64,000 bases of DNA from Blastocatellia bacterium (GTDB taxonomy: Bacteria > Acidobacteriota > Blastocatellia > Chloracidobacteriales > JADJPF01). The notes under the pieces were generated by a model, which saw only the letters and a program-made list of their open reading frames with translations, was not told where the DNA came from and ran no database searches. Of this stretch, positions 43,162-51,936 are shown in pieces; the first letter of the stretch is position 1; every line of letters starts with the position of its first letter. The DNA lies in NCBI GenBank assembly GCA_016713405.1, contig JADJPF010000001.1:124001-188000 (forward strand). Reading direction: 5' to 3'. Both the position numbers and the translations under genes were made by a program.

Positions 43162-43995
43162 ATGACTATAGTTTATAATGTTGAACAACTTAACGAAGCT
43201 TATAAAATTTTGGCAGAGCAACCTGTTAAAGTGCTAGCAGGTGGAACAGATTTAATGGTGGTTTATGGTAGTGGTGGTAAATTACCTAGCAATCTTTTAG
43301 ATATTTGGCGACTAGATGAACTACGCACAATAACAGAGGAAAATGACTACTTAAAAATAGGAGCATTAACAACTTACACACAACTTGTTAATAATGAACA
43401 AGTTAAGAAATATGCTCCTACCCTAGTTGATGCTTCTCTAACTATTGGCGCAGTACAAATTCAAAATCGAGGGACTTTAGGCGGTAATATCGTCAATGCT
43501 TCACCCGCTGGAGATTCTCTACCTGTACTTTCGGCTTTTGATGCAAAAATAGAAATAGGCTCAATTCGTGGTACAAGACAAGTTAATTTTAATGATTTTT
43601 ACACTGGCTATAGACAAACTGTTTTAGCTTCAGATGAACTTCTTCTAAACATACTTCTGCCAAAACAAAAAGAGCAAGAAACCGCTAAATTTTATAAAGT
43701 TGGGACTCGTGCAGCACAAGCTATTTCTAAAGTTGTAATGTCGGTTAGAGCAACTGTTGAAAATAAAAAGGTTCTATCTATAGCTATTGCTTTAGGTAGT
43801 GTTGCACCTACAGTAATTAGAGCTAGGGAAACTGAGAATTTATTAGCTGAAAAAGAAATTACTCCAAGTTTATTAGAAGAAGCCCGCCAAAAATTAAGCC
43901 AGGAAGTTAAACCTATTGATGATATTCGCTCTAATGAACATTATCGCCGAGTAATTTCTGGCAACTTAATAGCTAAATTCTTACGCGATTTTTAA
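43162..43995 (+). CDS. Xanthine dehydrogenase-family FAD-binding subunit
   Basis: 277 aa, 7 bp after the small subunit. FAD-binding motifs: VLAGGTDLMVVYGSG near residue 22, and IGAVQIQNRGTLGGNIVNAS plus PAGDSLPVL. The C-terminal CO-dehydrogenase-flavoprotein-like domain follows. It completes a heterotrimeric molybdenum hydroxylase with the two genes upstream; XdhC at 35961 is the likely maturation factor. Confidence 0.94.
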   Translation: MTIVYNVEQLNEAYKILAEQPVKVLAGGTDLMVVYGSGGKLPSNLLDIWRLDELRTITEENDYLKIGALTTYTQLVNNEQVKKYAPTLVDASLTIGAVQIQNRGTLGGNIVNASPAGDSLPVLSAFDAKIEIGSIRGTRQVNFNDFYTGYRQTVLASDELLLNILLPKQKEQETAKFYKVGTRAAQAISKVVMSVRATVENKKVLSIAIALGSVAPTVIRARETENLLAEKEITPSLLEEARQKLSQEVKPIDDIRSNEHYRRVISGNLIAKFLRDF

Positions 43996-44124
43996 CCTAC
44001 GCTTAATTGTTTTTCTGTAATTATTTGATGTTAATCTAATATAAATATATTTAGCTAAGATATTTAACTAGTGGGCGAATCCATGCTAATTTGTCCATTC
44101 TAGCTAAATTTTCTTAGGAGTATA

Positions 44125-45063
44125 ATGGCTTTATTCTCAAGTCAAAAAAGCCAAAAATTTAGGAGAAACATCATGAATAACAGAAACCCTTTAGAATCAA
44201 TGATAAATCCAAAAAAAATTATCCTATTGATTACATCAGTAATAGTAATTTTAATTTCATTATCTAGTACAGTAACTTTAATTAACCCTGGATGCGTAGG
44301 AGTATTAATAAATCGTAGTGGTGGAGGGATTTCTACTAAACCGCTTGGTGTAGGGTTTCATATTAAATGGCCGATTGTTCAAGAAATAGAGGAATATCCT
44401 GTTTATATGCAAACTTTAGTATTAACAAAAGCTTCTACAGAAGGCAGCCCAAATAATGATGAAATAAATGTTAACTCAATAGAAGGCCAGCCAATTAGTT
44501 GTGATGTTTCCCTTTCTTTCGAGCTAGATGCTAGTAAAGTCCCTCAGCTTTATTCTTCATTTAGAACAGACATAAGCACTATTACACATGGCTTTGTTAA
44601 ACAAACCATTAGACAATCCCTACAAGAAATTGTTGGTAAAACAGAAATCGTTAATTTTTTAGGTAAAGAAAAGGCTAAAATCGTAGCCCAAACTCAAGAA
44701 GAAATACAAAATCGTTTAGGTGGTTACGGGTTTTTAATTAAACAATTTACCTTAAATGAAGTACGTGCGCCACAATCGATAGTTACAGCGATAGAAGCTA
44801 AAAATACTATGGCACAAGAGGCTTTAAGAGCGCAAAATGAGCTACAAAAGAAAGAATTTGAAGCACAACAAAAAGTAATTGAAGCTGAAGGTGAAGCTAA
44901 ATCTATATTAGCTCGTGCAGAAGCCCAAGCTAAATCTAATCGTTTAATTGCTGAATCTATTACACCTAATTTAGTTGAATATCAAAAAATAGAGAAATGG
45001 AATGGACAACTTCCTCAAGTTGCTGGTTCAGGAGCTACTCCATTTATTAATTTGCAAAAATAA
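44125..45063 (+). CDS. SPFH/prohibitin-family membrane protein
   Basis: 312 aa from ATG 44125 (TTAGGAG upstream); a second ATG at 44173 also has AGGAG. One membrane span (about 30-52), then the SPFH/band 7 domain (NPGCVGVLINRSGGG ... LGVGFHIKWP ... IVQEIEEYPVYMQTL), then a long amphipathic helix rich in A, E, K and Q (about 215-280: EALRAQNELQKKEFEAQQKV). Organises membrane microdomains or proteases (prohibitin/HflK-like). No partner protease gene is adjacent; no NfeD-type protein is seen. Confidence 0.88.
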   Translation: MALFSSQKSQKFRRNIMNNRNPLESMINPKKIILLITSVIVILISLSSTVTLINPGCVGVLINRSGGGISTKPLGVGFHIKWPIVQEIEEYPVYMQTLVLTKASTEGSPNNDEINVNSIEGQPISCDVSLSFELDASKVPQLYSSFRTDISTITHGFVKQTIRQSLQEIVGKTEIVNFLGKEKAKIVAQTQEEIQNRLGGYGFLIKQFTLNEVRAPQSIVTAIEAKNTMAQEALRAQNELQKKEFEAQQKVIEAEGEAKSILARAEAQAKSNRLIAESITPNLVEYQKIEKWNGQLPQVAGSGATPFINLQK

Positions 45064-45084
45064 TAAGCTTCTATTTCTCTTAGC

Positions 45085-45119
45085 AAAAAAAGCTTACAGC
45101 ACTATCTGTAAGCTTTTTT
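45085..45119. terminator. Bidirectional terminator after the SPFH gene
   Basis: Stem AAAAAAAGCTTACAG / CTGTAAGCTTTTTT (arms start at 45085 and 45106, loop of six), T-rich on both strands; converging with the minus-strand propeller gene at 45151. Confidence 0.8.
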
Positions 45120-45150
45120 AAGATAAAGAGTTAACTAAGAATAAAAATTA

Positions 45151-48100
45151 CTAGTTATTACTATTAGCTTTATCAAATTCCTCTTGAGTTAATAATTTAA
45201 TTGGTTCAAGCTTTTTAGTTGTTAGTTTGTTGTTAAGTGAGTCCAAATCCTTGCTAGTAATAGCTTCAAAATCTTTATTAGCTTTTTCTACTTGATTGAT
45301 TAGACTTTGAGCGCGTTCTAGTTGAGATTTTGAAGGACGACCGCCATAACCGGAAATTGTTCCAAAAAGCTCTACAATTCTTTCACGTAACTTTTCTTCG
45401 CCCTTGATGCCATAAATGCTATCAAGTTTGGTGACAACAAGGTTTTCATGTAGTAAATCTAGCTCTTTAGCAAACTGGGTCAAACTTTTAGATAATGGAT
45501 CAGTATCTTTTAAGCCTTTAGCTTTTTCTTGTGCCTTGTCGCGTGTGCTGGTGATTAAGGCTGTAACAAAAGCTAATCGTTCTTGTAGGCGATAAAGGTT
45601 CATTACGCTTTCTTGTTGTAATTTGCGGTCTTCGGCTGAATGAGGTAGCCTAGCATCTCCAACAAGTTTAATTGAACCTGAAAAACTTTCTTCACCCTTA
45701 ACTATTTTTACTGTATATGTCCCTTCTGGTGCTGATGGCCCAACCAAAGCCCCTGCTAAAATATTTTCTGATGCAGCGACTTTAGGCGGTTTAAGACGTG
45801 GATACCAAAGAACGCGGTTTATTCCACGACGCTTTGTACCAGGCAATGAAGTCATTAACTTACCTTCAGAGTTATAAATTTCTACCTTAAAGTCACCAAA
45901 AACATGACGCTCTTTTAGATAGTAAGTTATATAGGCTGCATCAGCCAATGTTGAACCAAAAAACTCATCTTGATTGCCAAACCCGCCGTTATCTAGGGTA
46001 GGAAATTTAATTTGTGATGGCCGAGTCTCAAAAATATGTGCTGTTTTAGATAATATTTCATTAGAAAGTTGTCTTAAGGGTGCAATATCATCTAAAATGT
46101 AAATCCCTCTACCATGTGTAGCGATAATTAAGTCTGATTCTCTAGGCTGAATCGCTAAATCATAAACTGCTACACTAGGGAATTTTCCAGTAAACTGCGC
46201 CCATTCTTTACCAGCATCAATGCTTATAAATAACCCAAATTCTGTACCTAAAAATAATAAATTAGGATTAACTAGATCCTCTCTGATTACACGAGCATAT
46301 CCATTAATTGATGAGCTTGCGAGAGATTGCCAAGTTTTTCCAAAATCAGTAGTTTTATAAACATAAGTTTTCATATCACCCGTTTGATAACCCATAAAAG
46401 TAGCATAGGCTGTAGACAAGTCTTTATTGCTTGGCTCAACACTACTACACCAAGTATTAGCAGGAAGTCCTGAAATATTGCTAACTACATTATTCCAAGT
46501 TTTTCCACCATCGCGGGTAAGTTGTAGATTTCCATCATCTGTACCTACCCAAATAACATTTTCATCTAGCAAAGAATCTTTAACAGTAAAAATAGTGCAA
46601 TGATTTTCAGCACTAGAATTATCTGGGCTAAGTCCGCCAGATTCAACTTGTAGCTGTTTTTTAGGGTCATTAGTTGTTAAGTCAGGTGAAATTGTTTGCC
46701 AAGAATCTCCTTTATCTGTTGAGCGAAAAAGAAATTGTGCGCCAACATAAATTACAGATGGATTTTTTTGGCTGGCTGTAAATGCTGCATTCCAGTTAAA
46801 TCTATATTTTGCTTCACCATCTTTAGGAAAAGGCTTTATAGCTTTAAGTTCTCGTGTAGTTCTATCAAAACGCTGTATTGCTCCACCTTGAGCTTGGCTA
46901 TAAATAATGTTTTTGTCTAATGTGTCAACAAAAGAGTTAAAACCATCTCCACCGACGGTTGCTTTCCAATCACTATTGGTGATAGCACCTGAACTATTAG
47001 AAGGGCCAAACCAACAATTATTATCTTGAAGTCCTCCATAAACATTATAGGGAATTTCCTTGTCATAACTTACATGATAAAACTGTGACAAAGGCAAGTT
47101 TCTCATATGGTGCCAATTTACACCTTGGTCATTAGAAAGATAGACTCCTCCATCTGTTCCAAGAAAGATACGAGCAGGATTATTTGGATCAATCCAAAGC
47201 GCGTGTAAGTCTGGATGAAAGCCCCCACCACCAAAGCCACCACTAAAACTTGCTCCCCCATCACGAGTAGTTGAAAGCCCTACACCAAGCTTAAAGACTT
47301 TTTTATAATCCTTTGGATCAGCAAAAACATGGCTAAAGTAAAATGGCCGTGCTGTTACATTAAAATCAACAGCATTCATTAACGTCCAGCTTTCGCCAAG
47401 GTCGTCTGAACGATAAAAGCCTGTTTTTTTAGCTTCAATATTGGCATAAATAACATTAGCACGTGCTGGTGAAACTGCTAAAGCAATACGACCTAATATA
47501 CCTTCTGGCATACCTTTAGTAACTTTTGACCAGGTTTTTCCAGCATCTAAGCTACGATAAAGGCCACTGCCTGCACCACCAGAAGAAAAAGACCAAGGTT
47601 GACGGCGAAATTGCCACATTCCTGCATAAAGACGATTAGGTTCTTGAGGGTCAATAGCTATATCAGAACATCCTGTATTTTCATCAACATAGAGAACTTT
47701 TTCCCATTTCTTACCACCATCAGTAGTTTTATAAAGTCCTCGATCTTCACTTGAGTTCCAAAGTTGACCAACTACAGCAACATAAACTGTATCTGGTGTT
47801 TTAGGGTCAACAATTATTTTGCTGATACGCTCAGATTTTTCTAAGCCCATTAATTGCCAATTTTCTCCACCATCGCTACTTTTATAAATTCCTGTACCAA
47901 CAGAGACGCTATTTCTAGTGCAGGATTCTCCTGTCCCTACCCAAATAATATTTGGACGAGATTGATCAATAGCAATTGCTCCTATGGATTGAGTATGTTT
48001 ATCAAAAATTGGCTTAAAAGTAGCTCCTCCATTAGTTGTCTTCCAAATTCCACCACCAGCAGCACCAATATAAATTGTATTAGGTTCTTTTGCTACACCA

Positions 48101-48273
48101 TCAATAGCCATTACTCTACCACTCATAACAGCCGGGCCAATGGAACGAGCTTCTAAACCCCCTATCATATTGGAATCGATTTTATTTTGTGCTTGTGTTT
48201 GAGGAACTAAAATAAGAAAAAATGTTGTAAGAAAAAAAGATAGTTTCAACATCAACAAAGCTTTGTGGTGCAT
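45151..48273 (-). CDS. Secreted VPS10/BNR-type beta-propeller protein (longer architecture)
   Basis: 1040 aa, ATG 48273 with AGGAG 10 bases upstream. Signal peptide (to about 28, QTQAQ), then Asp-box repeats throughout (KTTNGGATFKP, YKSSDGGENWQ, YRSLDAGKTWSKV, YKTTDGGKKWEKV, YKTTDFGKTWQSL), ARSIGPAVMSGRV at the start of the first propeller, ATHGRGIYILDD at the end of the second (about 725), a beta-sandwich stretch, and a helical C-terminal 190 residues. This plan matches the glycosyl/VPS10-type proteins common in Acidobacteria and Bacteroidota that carry a C-terminal helical domain; function unknown. It lacks the IPT-like tail of the two proteins at 23-29 kb. Confidence 0.85.
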   Translation of the reverse strand: MHHKALLMLKLSFFLTTFFLILVPQTQAQNKIDSNMIGGLEARSIGPAVMSGRVMAIDGVAKEPNTIYIGAAGGGIWKTTNGGATFKPIFDKHTQSIGAIAIDQSRPNIIWVGTGESCTRNSVSVGTGIYKSSDGGENWQLMGLEKSERISKIIVDPKTPDTVYVAVVGQLWNSSEDRGLYKTTDGGKKWEKVLYVDENTGCSDIAIDPQEPNRLYAGMWQFRRQPWSFSSGGAGSGLYRSLDAGKTWSKVTKGMPEGILGRIALAVSPARANVIYANIEAKKTGFYRSDDLGESWTLMNAVDFNVTARPFYFSHVFADPKDYKKVFKLGVGLSTTRDGGASFSGGFGGGGFHPDLHALWIDPNNPARIFLGTDGGVYLSNDQGVNWHHMRNLPLSQFYHVSYDKEIPYNVYGGLQDNNCWFGPSNSSGAITNSDWKATVGGDGFNSFVDTLDKNIIYSQAQGGAIQRFDRTTRELKAIKPFPKDGEAKYRFNWNAAFTASQKNPSVIYVGAQFLFRSTDKGDSWQTISPDLTTNDPKKQLQVESGGLSPDNSSAENHCTIFTVKDSLLDENVIWVGTDDGNLQLTRDGGKTWNNVVSNISGLPANTWCSSVEPSNKDLSTAYATFMGYQTGDMKTYVYKTTDFGKTWQSLASSSINGYARVIREDLVNPNLLFLGTEFGLFISIDAGKEWAQFTGKFPSVAVYDLAIQPRESDLIIATHGRGIYILDDIAPLRQLSNEILSKTAHIFETRPSQIKFPTLDNGGFGNQDEFFGSTLADAAYITYYLKERHVFGDFKVEIYNSEGKLMTSLPGTKRRGINRVLWYPRLKPPKVAASENILAGALVGPSAPEGTYTVKIVKGEESFSGSIKLVGDARLPHSAEDRKLQQESVMNLYRLQERLAFVTALITSTRDKAQEKAKGLKDTDPLSKSLTQFAKELDLLHENLVVTKLDSIYGIKGEEKLRERIVELFGTISGYGGRPSKSQLERAQSLINQVEKANKDFEAITSKDLDSLNNKLTTKKLEPIKLLTQEEFDKANSNN

Positions 48274-48321
48274 TATTCTTTGCTCCTAAGAGATATTATT
48301 AAAACTTTATTTTAAGAATAC

Positions 48322-48356
48322 TTAAAAATAGCCTAGCAATTTCTTACTAGGCTATT
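48322..48356 (-). terminator. Intrinsic terminator after the LolA-like gene
   Basis: 10-bp stem AATAGCCTAG / CTAGGCTATT (48327-48336, 48347-48356) with a T run on the minus strand. Confidence 0.7.
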
Positions 48357-48383
48357 AACACTTTATGTTTTACTTAATCTAAT

Positions 48384-49118
48384 TTATTTCTCTGCTGATT
48401 TAGTTGGTATCTTGAATAAATTATCATCTATATCAAGGTTAACTTCGGTTTTGTTAATTTTTACTTGAAGGATTGTTTGGCCTTGGGTTTTGCTTTCTAC
48501 TGAGTGAGAGAAAAGCACGCCTTCTACAGATTTATAGTCACTTTGGTAAGTTTCTACTTCTAGTTCTCCTTGAGGAGTAGTTTGTTTTGCAGCAGTCTTA
48601 ATTTCTAAGCTATTTGCAACATCAATATAACTGTAAACAACATCTCCATTCTTTTTAGTAATTTTTAGTTTGTAAGCTGGACTACCTTCTAAATCTTCTT
48701 TGCCTACAAACTCGATTTTGTGGCCTTTTTCTTTGTAATCAACCAATAATCCATCAACATCTGCTAAATCAACAACATCTTTAGCTTGCTCTTCAGGCAA
48801 TTTTTGTGCATCTTTGGTGCCTAAAAAAGGAGAAATTCCCCAAGCTGTTTGACCATCATAAGCTAAAATAATTTGCTGTGATTGGATGGAAATCTCAAAT
48901 CTAGCATTATTAGGACGTTTAACTTGAATTACTACAGGAAGTTCTTGACCTTGTTGGACTAAAATACCAGTTTGTTTAATAGTTTTTACAGCTTTAAGCT
49001 TTTCTGAACCGCCTCGTGCCTGAATATTTTTGCTAATAATTTCGTCAACAGTTTGTGCTTGTGTAGTTAAGGAAAAACAAAACAAAATTAATGTGAATAA
49101 GAAAAGTTTCTTTAACAT
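48384..49118 (-). CDS. LolA-like / outer-membrane lipoprotein-sorting-type exported protein
   Basis: 244 aa with a signal peptide (1-21, TTQAQ). After V-D-E-I-I-x-x-x-(I/V)-x-A-x-G-G it has a beta-sheet-rich half-barrel pattern of LolA/LolB-type proteins (QTGILVQQGQELPVVIQVKR, ARFEISIQSQQIILAYDGQT, AWGISPF, and the DLVD-like stretch), ending VNLDIDDNLFKIP, a strand-end motif common in these families. Probably binds acylated lipids or lipoproteins in the periplasm. The family is broad, so the substrate is unresolved. Stand-alone gene. Confidence 0.75.
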   Translation of the reverse strand: MLKKLFLFTLILFCFSLTTQAQTVDEIISKNIQARGGSEKLKAVKTIKQTGILVQQGQELPVVIQVKRPNNARFEISIQSQQIILAYDGQTAWGISPFLGTKDAQKLPEEQAKDVVDLADVDGLLVDYKEKGHKIEFVGKEDLEGSPAYKLKITKKNGDVVYSYIDVANSLEIKTAAKQTTPQGELEVETYQSDYKSVEGVLFSHSVESKTQGQTILQVKINKTEVNLDIDDNLFKIPTKSAEK

Positions 49119-49314
49119 AGAAACAATTACCTTTTACCTTTCAATTAGTTAATGGATTATCTTGGATGAAATATTATCTTGCTCTACGTTCTCTAACAAG
49201 TGCTAGTTCATCAACATTAGCAGGATGTTTGCAGCTTTTAAGTTGTTTGTCTAGGTACATAAGAAAAGCTTTTTGATGTAAAATTACCAAACATTTCTAA
49301 TTAAAACTTATAGG

Positions 49315-50202
49315 TTGACTAAAATAATGATAAAAAAGAGGTTACCAGTACAGCTAATTTTACTATTTGCTATTTTATTTAGTTTTAATAGTTTAGTAAC
49401 TAGTAAAGTTGTATTAAGTAGTCAAAACAAAACTGCTAATAAAACCTCTAATCAGGCAGCAAAAAAAGCTAGTGCTATTCCTAAGCTAACAGTATTACTT
49501 GTTGTTGATCAGTTTCGTGCTGACTATTTAACTAGACTTAAAGGCTTATTTGGACAAAAAGGCTTTAATCGATTAATTGATCAAGGTGCTAATTTTACTA
49601 ACGCACATTATGCTTACTCTAATACTTATACGGCAGTAGGACACACAACAATAGTTACAGGATCTCTTCCATCAATACATGGAATTGTTGCTAATAAATG
49701 GTTTGATAGAAAAGAAAATAGATTAGTGCGTGCCTCAGAAGATGATAAAACTACCCCTTTAGGTGGTAAAGAAGGCGCATCACCCCAACAATTATTAACT
49801 ACTACTTTTGGTGATCAGCTAAGATTAAGTAATAATTACCAATCTAAAAGCATAGGTATTTCAATTAAGGAGCGTTCAGCCGTTTTTATAGCTGGTCGTC
49901 GTGCAACAGGAGCTTACTGGTTTGATGGTAGCCAAGGAAATATGAGTTCAAGTTCTTACTTTATGAAGGAATTACCAGAATGGGTAATAAAATTTAATAA
50001 AGAAGGCTTTGCTGATGAGTATTTTCAAAAAAACTGGGATCGGAAATTACCTATAGAAGCTTATAATATTGCTGATAAAGATGATGCTAGTTATGAAGCT
50101 ACATGGAAAGGTAACACAATAACCTTTCCTCATATTATGGACGGAAACAGCAAAGAAAAAGGCCAAGCTTTTATCGACAATTTGGAGATACTCCTTTTCT
50201 AA
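49315..50202 (+). CDS. PafA-like alkaline phosphatase, N-terminal fragment (frameshifted)
   Basis: 295 aa in this frame (TTG 49315; an ATG at 49327 begins a more typical leader MIKKRLPVQLIL). Signal peptide, then LTVLLVVDQFRADYLTRL (first metal Asp), NTYTAVGHTTIVTG (nucleophile Thr) and SIKERSAVFIAGR (the Lys and Arg pair of PafA-type monoesterases). Out of register after KGQAF (50168) and ends at a false stop. The rest of the catalytic domain follows at 50207-51049. Confidence 0.85.
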   Translation: MTKIMIKKRLPVQLILLFAILFSFNSLVTSKVVLSSQNKTANKTSNQAAKKASAIPKLTVLLVVDQFRADYLTRLKGLFGQKGFNRLIDQGANFTNAHYAYSNTYTAVGHTTIVTGSLPSIHGIVANKWFDRKENRLVRASEDDKTTPLGGKEGASPQQLLTTTFGDQLRLSNNYQSKSIGISIKERSAVFIAGRRATGAYWFDGSQGNMSSSSYFMKELPEWVIKFNKEGFADEYFQKNWDRKLPIEAYNIADKDDASYEATWKGNTITFPHIMDGNSKEKGQAFIDNLEILLF

Positions 50203-50206
50203 TGAT

Positions 50207-51049
50207 ATGTTGACAAAATTTGCTTTGGCTGCAATTGATAATGAAAATTTAGGCAAAGATGAATATCCAGATTTTTTAGCTGTTAGTTTTTCTGCTCCTG
50301 ATTTAATTGGACATATGTTTGGCCCCTATAGCCATGAAGCTCAAGACATAATGCTTAGGCTAGATGACACAATAGGAAATTTTTTAGATCAATTAGATAA
50401 AAGATTTGGGTTAAATAATCTATTAATTGTACTTACTGCTGATCATGGAGTATCGCCCATACCAGAATATGCCCAAGCCCATAATTTAGGTGGTGGACGT
50501 ATAGATGGGCTTGCACTAAAAGCAGAAATGGAAAAGCTACTTGTTAAAGAATTTGGAAAAGTGGGAAATGATAAATATATCTTAGCTTTAATTAACCACC
50601 AGTTTTATCTTAACGAAGAATTAATTAAGGAAAAGAAGCTAAGTTTAACACAAATTTCTGAATTTTTAGGACAAGAGGCAGCAAAAACTAAAGGTATTTC
50701 TGCCTTTTACACCAAAGAGCGAATTTTAACAGGCCGAATGCCTGACACAGATATTAGCCGTCGAATTATGGCAGGTTATAGTAATGAAAGATGTGGAAAT
50801 GTATTTTTACTAGTAGAACCTTTTGTTTTAATTGCTGAAGCAGAAGATGAATATATGGGAACTAGTCATGGCACACCATATCATTATGATACTCATGTAC
50901 CTATTCTAATAATGGGAAATCAAATAAAACCAGGTGTTTATAAAGAAGCTTGTACACCTAGTGATATAGCTCCAACTCTAGCTAATTTGCTTTCTGTTGA
51001 AGCACCTAGCGGATCAGTAGGACGTATTTTAACCGAAGCCTTAAAATAA
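50207..51049 (+). CDS. PafA-like alkaline phosphatase, C-terminal fragment (frameshifted)
   Basis: 280 aa beginning MLTKFALAAIDNENLGKDEY without a leader or Shine-Dalgarno. Metal ligands continue the N-terminal fragment: Asp and His in SFSAPDLIGHMFGP, Asp-His in LTADHGVSP, and His in MGTSHGTPY. Restoring the most family-like link (FYRQFGDTPFSNDMLTKF) needs an extra T in each of two T runs (50169-50172 and 50195-50198); a single-base deletion also joins the frames but reads less well. Intact, this would be a secreted Zn-dependent phosphate monoesterase of about 578 residues. Ends near a two-way terminator. Confidence 0.85.
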   Translation: MLTKFALAAIDNENLGKDEYPDFLAVSFSAPDLIGHMFGPYSHEAQDIMLRLDDTIGNFLDQLDKRFGLNNLLIVLTADHGVSPIPEYAQAHNLGGGRIDGLALKAEMEKLLVKEFGKVGNDKYILALINHQFYLNEELIKEKKLSLTQISEFLGQEAAKTKGISAFYTKERILTGRMPDTDISRRIMAGYSNERCGNVFLLVEPFVLIAEAEDEYMGTSHGTPYHYDTHVPILIMGNQIKPGVYKEACTPSDIAPTLANLLSVEAPSGSVGRILTEALK

Positions 51050-51057
51050 AATGTAAC

Positions 51058-51096
51058 AATAGACTAGGAAAATAAATTTTGTTTTTCTAGTCTATT
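51058..51096. terminator. Bidirectional terminator overlapping the end of the minus-strand gene
   Basis: AATAGACTAG / CTAGTCTATT (51058-51067, 51087-51096), extended by GAAAA with TTTTT; it overlaps the stop codon of the minus-strand gene at 51092. Confidence 0.75.
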
Positions 51097-51889
51097 CATC
51101 CACTTGTAAGATTATGTCTTTAGCTACTTTTAATAGACGCGCTCTCATTAAGTCCCACATTATATTTTGTAAATAAATAAGTTCACGCCCATAAGCAGCA
51201 ATTTTCTTTTTTAGTACCATATCTTCGATTTGATCTTGATCTAAATTATATTCTCTGCGAATAGGTTTATTTTCTATTTCTGATCGTCGGTTAATATTAG
51301 GCGGTGGCAGGTATTTATCAGCCTTAAGTGTAGAGCTATCAATAAAACATTTAAGCGGTTTATCCGATTTTGCTGCTTTTGAGCCTTTAAAAATATGTAA
51401 GCCTGCCTCAGTGCTAAAGTATAAATAGCTTAAAGCTCCATCTATTGCTAATAAAATAGTAAAAGTATCTTCTGATGGAGTGTCAAGAAACTTTTCTACT
51501 TTAATTACTCTTTCTCTAATCAAAGGTAATGCAAAGGTTTTATCTGGATTAGTAGCGGGTTCAGCCGTTTCAGGTGGCTCACTTTGCTTAGACTCTTTAT
51601 TAGCAGGCTTTTCAATAGATTTATCTCTTTTTTGCTGTTCTTTATCAATCTTAAGGTTAAATACTTCTACTTTAGCTCCATTATTAGTAGCAAGATTGTA
51701 GTAAATTTTAGCTACTTCAAATAAAATTTTATGATTTTCACCATAAAAGGCTAAAGTAACAAAATTAGGGTTAGAAAACTTAAGCCCATAAACATTTAAT
51801 AAAGCTGTTTGCCATTCTTGTGAGTAGGCCATTATTTTAGAACCTGCCAGGCGATCTACAGGCTCTTTACCGTAAAATGCTAATAGCAA
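51092..51889 (-). CDS. Release-factor-like (PCRF-type) domain without GGQ, C-terminal part of a frameshifted Hsp100 fusion
   Basis: 265 aa as framed, but no usable start or Shine-Dalgarno is seen, and the same frame is open upstream exactly to the A6 run where the Hsp100 frame stops. Residues of about 30-85 match the RF1/RF2 PCRF fold (F-x-x-L-A-F-Y-G ... YYNLATNNGAKVEVFN), then DTFTILLAIDGALSYLYFST plus EAGLHIF aligns with the strand before the catalytic domain, where RF1 has ESGGHRV. RF1's R-x-Y-N-F-P-Q-G-R-V-x-D is echoed by RREYNLDQDQIED. The stretch that would hold the GGQ domain is missing; PPPNINRR is a weak positional match to GGQHVNRT. A release-factor fold without peptidyl-hydrolase activity is inferred. 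C-terminal helices follow. Confidence 0.65.
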   Translation of the reverse strand: MLLAFYGKEPVDRLAGSKIMAYSQEWQTALLNVYGLKFSNPNFVTLAFYGENHKILFEVAKIYYNLATNNGAKVEVFNLKIDKEQQKRDKSIEKPANKESKQSEPPETAEPATNPDKTFALPLIRERVIKVEKFLDTPSEDTFTILLAIDGALSYLYFSTEAGLHIFKGSKAAKSDKPLKCFIDSSTLKADKYLPPPNINRRSEIENKPIRREYNLDQDQIEDMVLKKKIAAYGRELIYLQNIMWDLMRARLLKVAKDIILQVDE

Positions 51890-51936
51890 ATTATTTTCTA
51901 GCAGTTCAGCATTTTCTAAAATGGTTTTACAGTCTT

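Noticed and set aside
49172..49260. A 28-codon open frame on the minus strand with start ATG 49260 (MYLDKQLKSCKHPANVDELA...)
   Set aside because: No Shine-Dalgarno, no recognisable family, and it lies in the gap upstream of the LolA-like gene, where chance short frames are common. It could be a decayed gene end, but I cannot support it.
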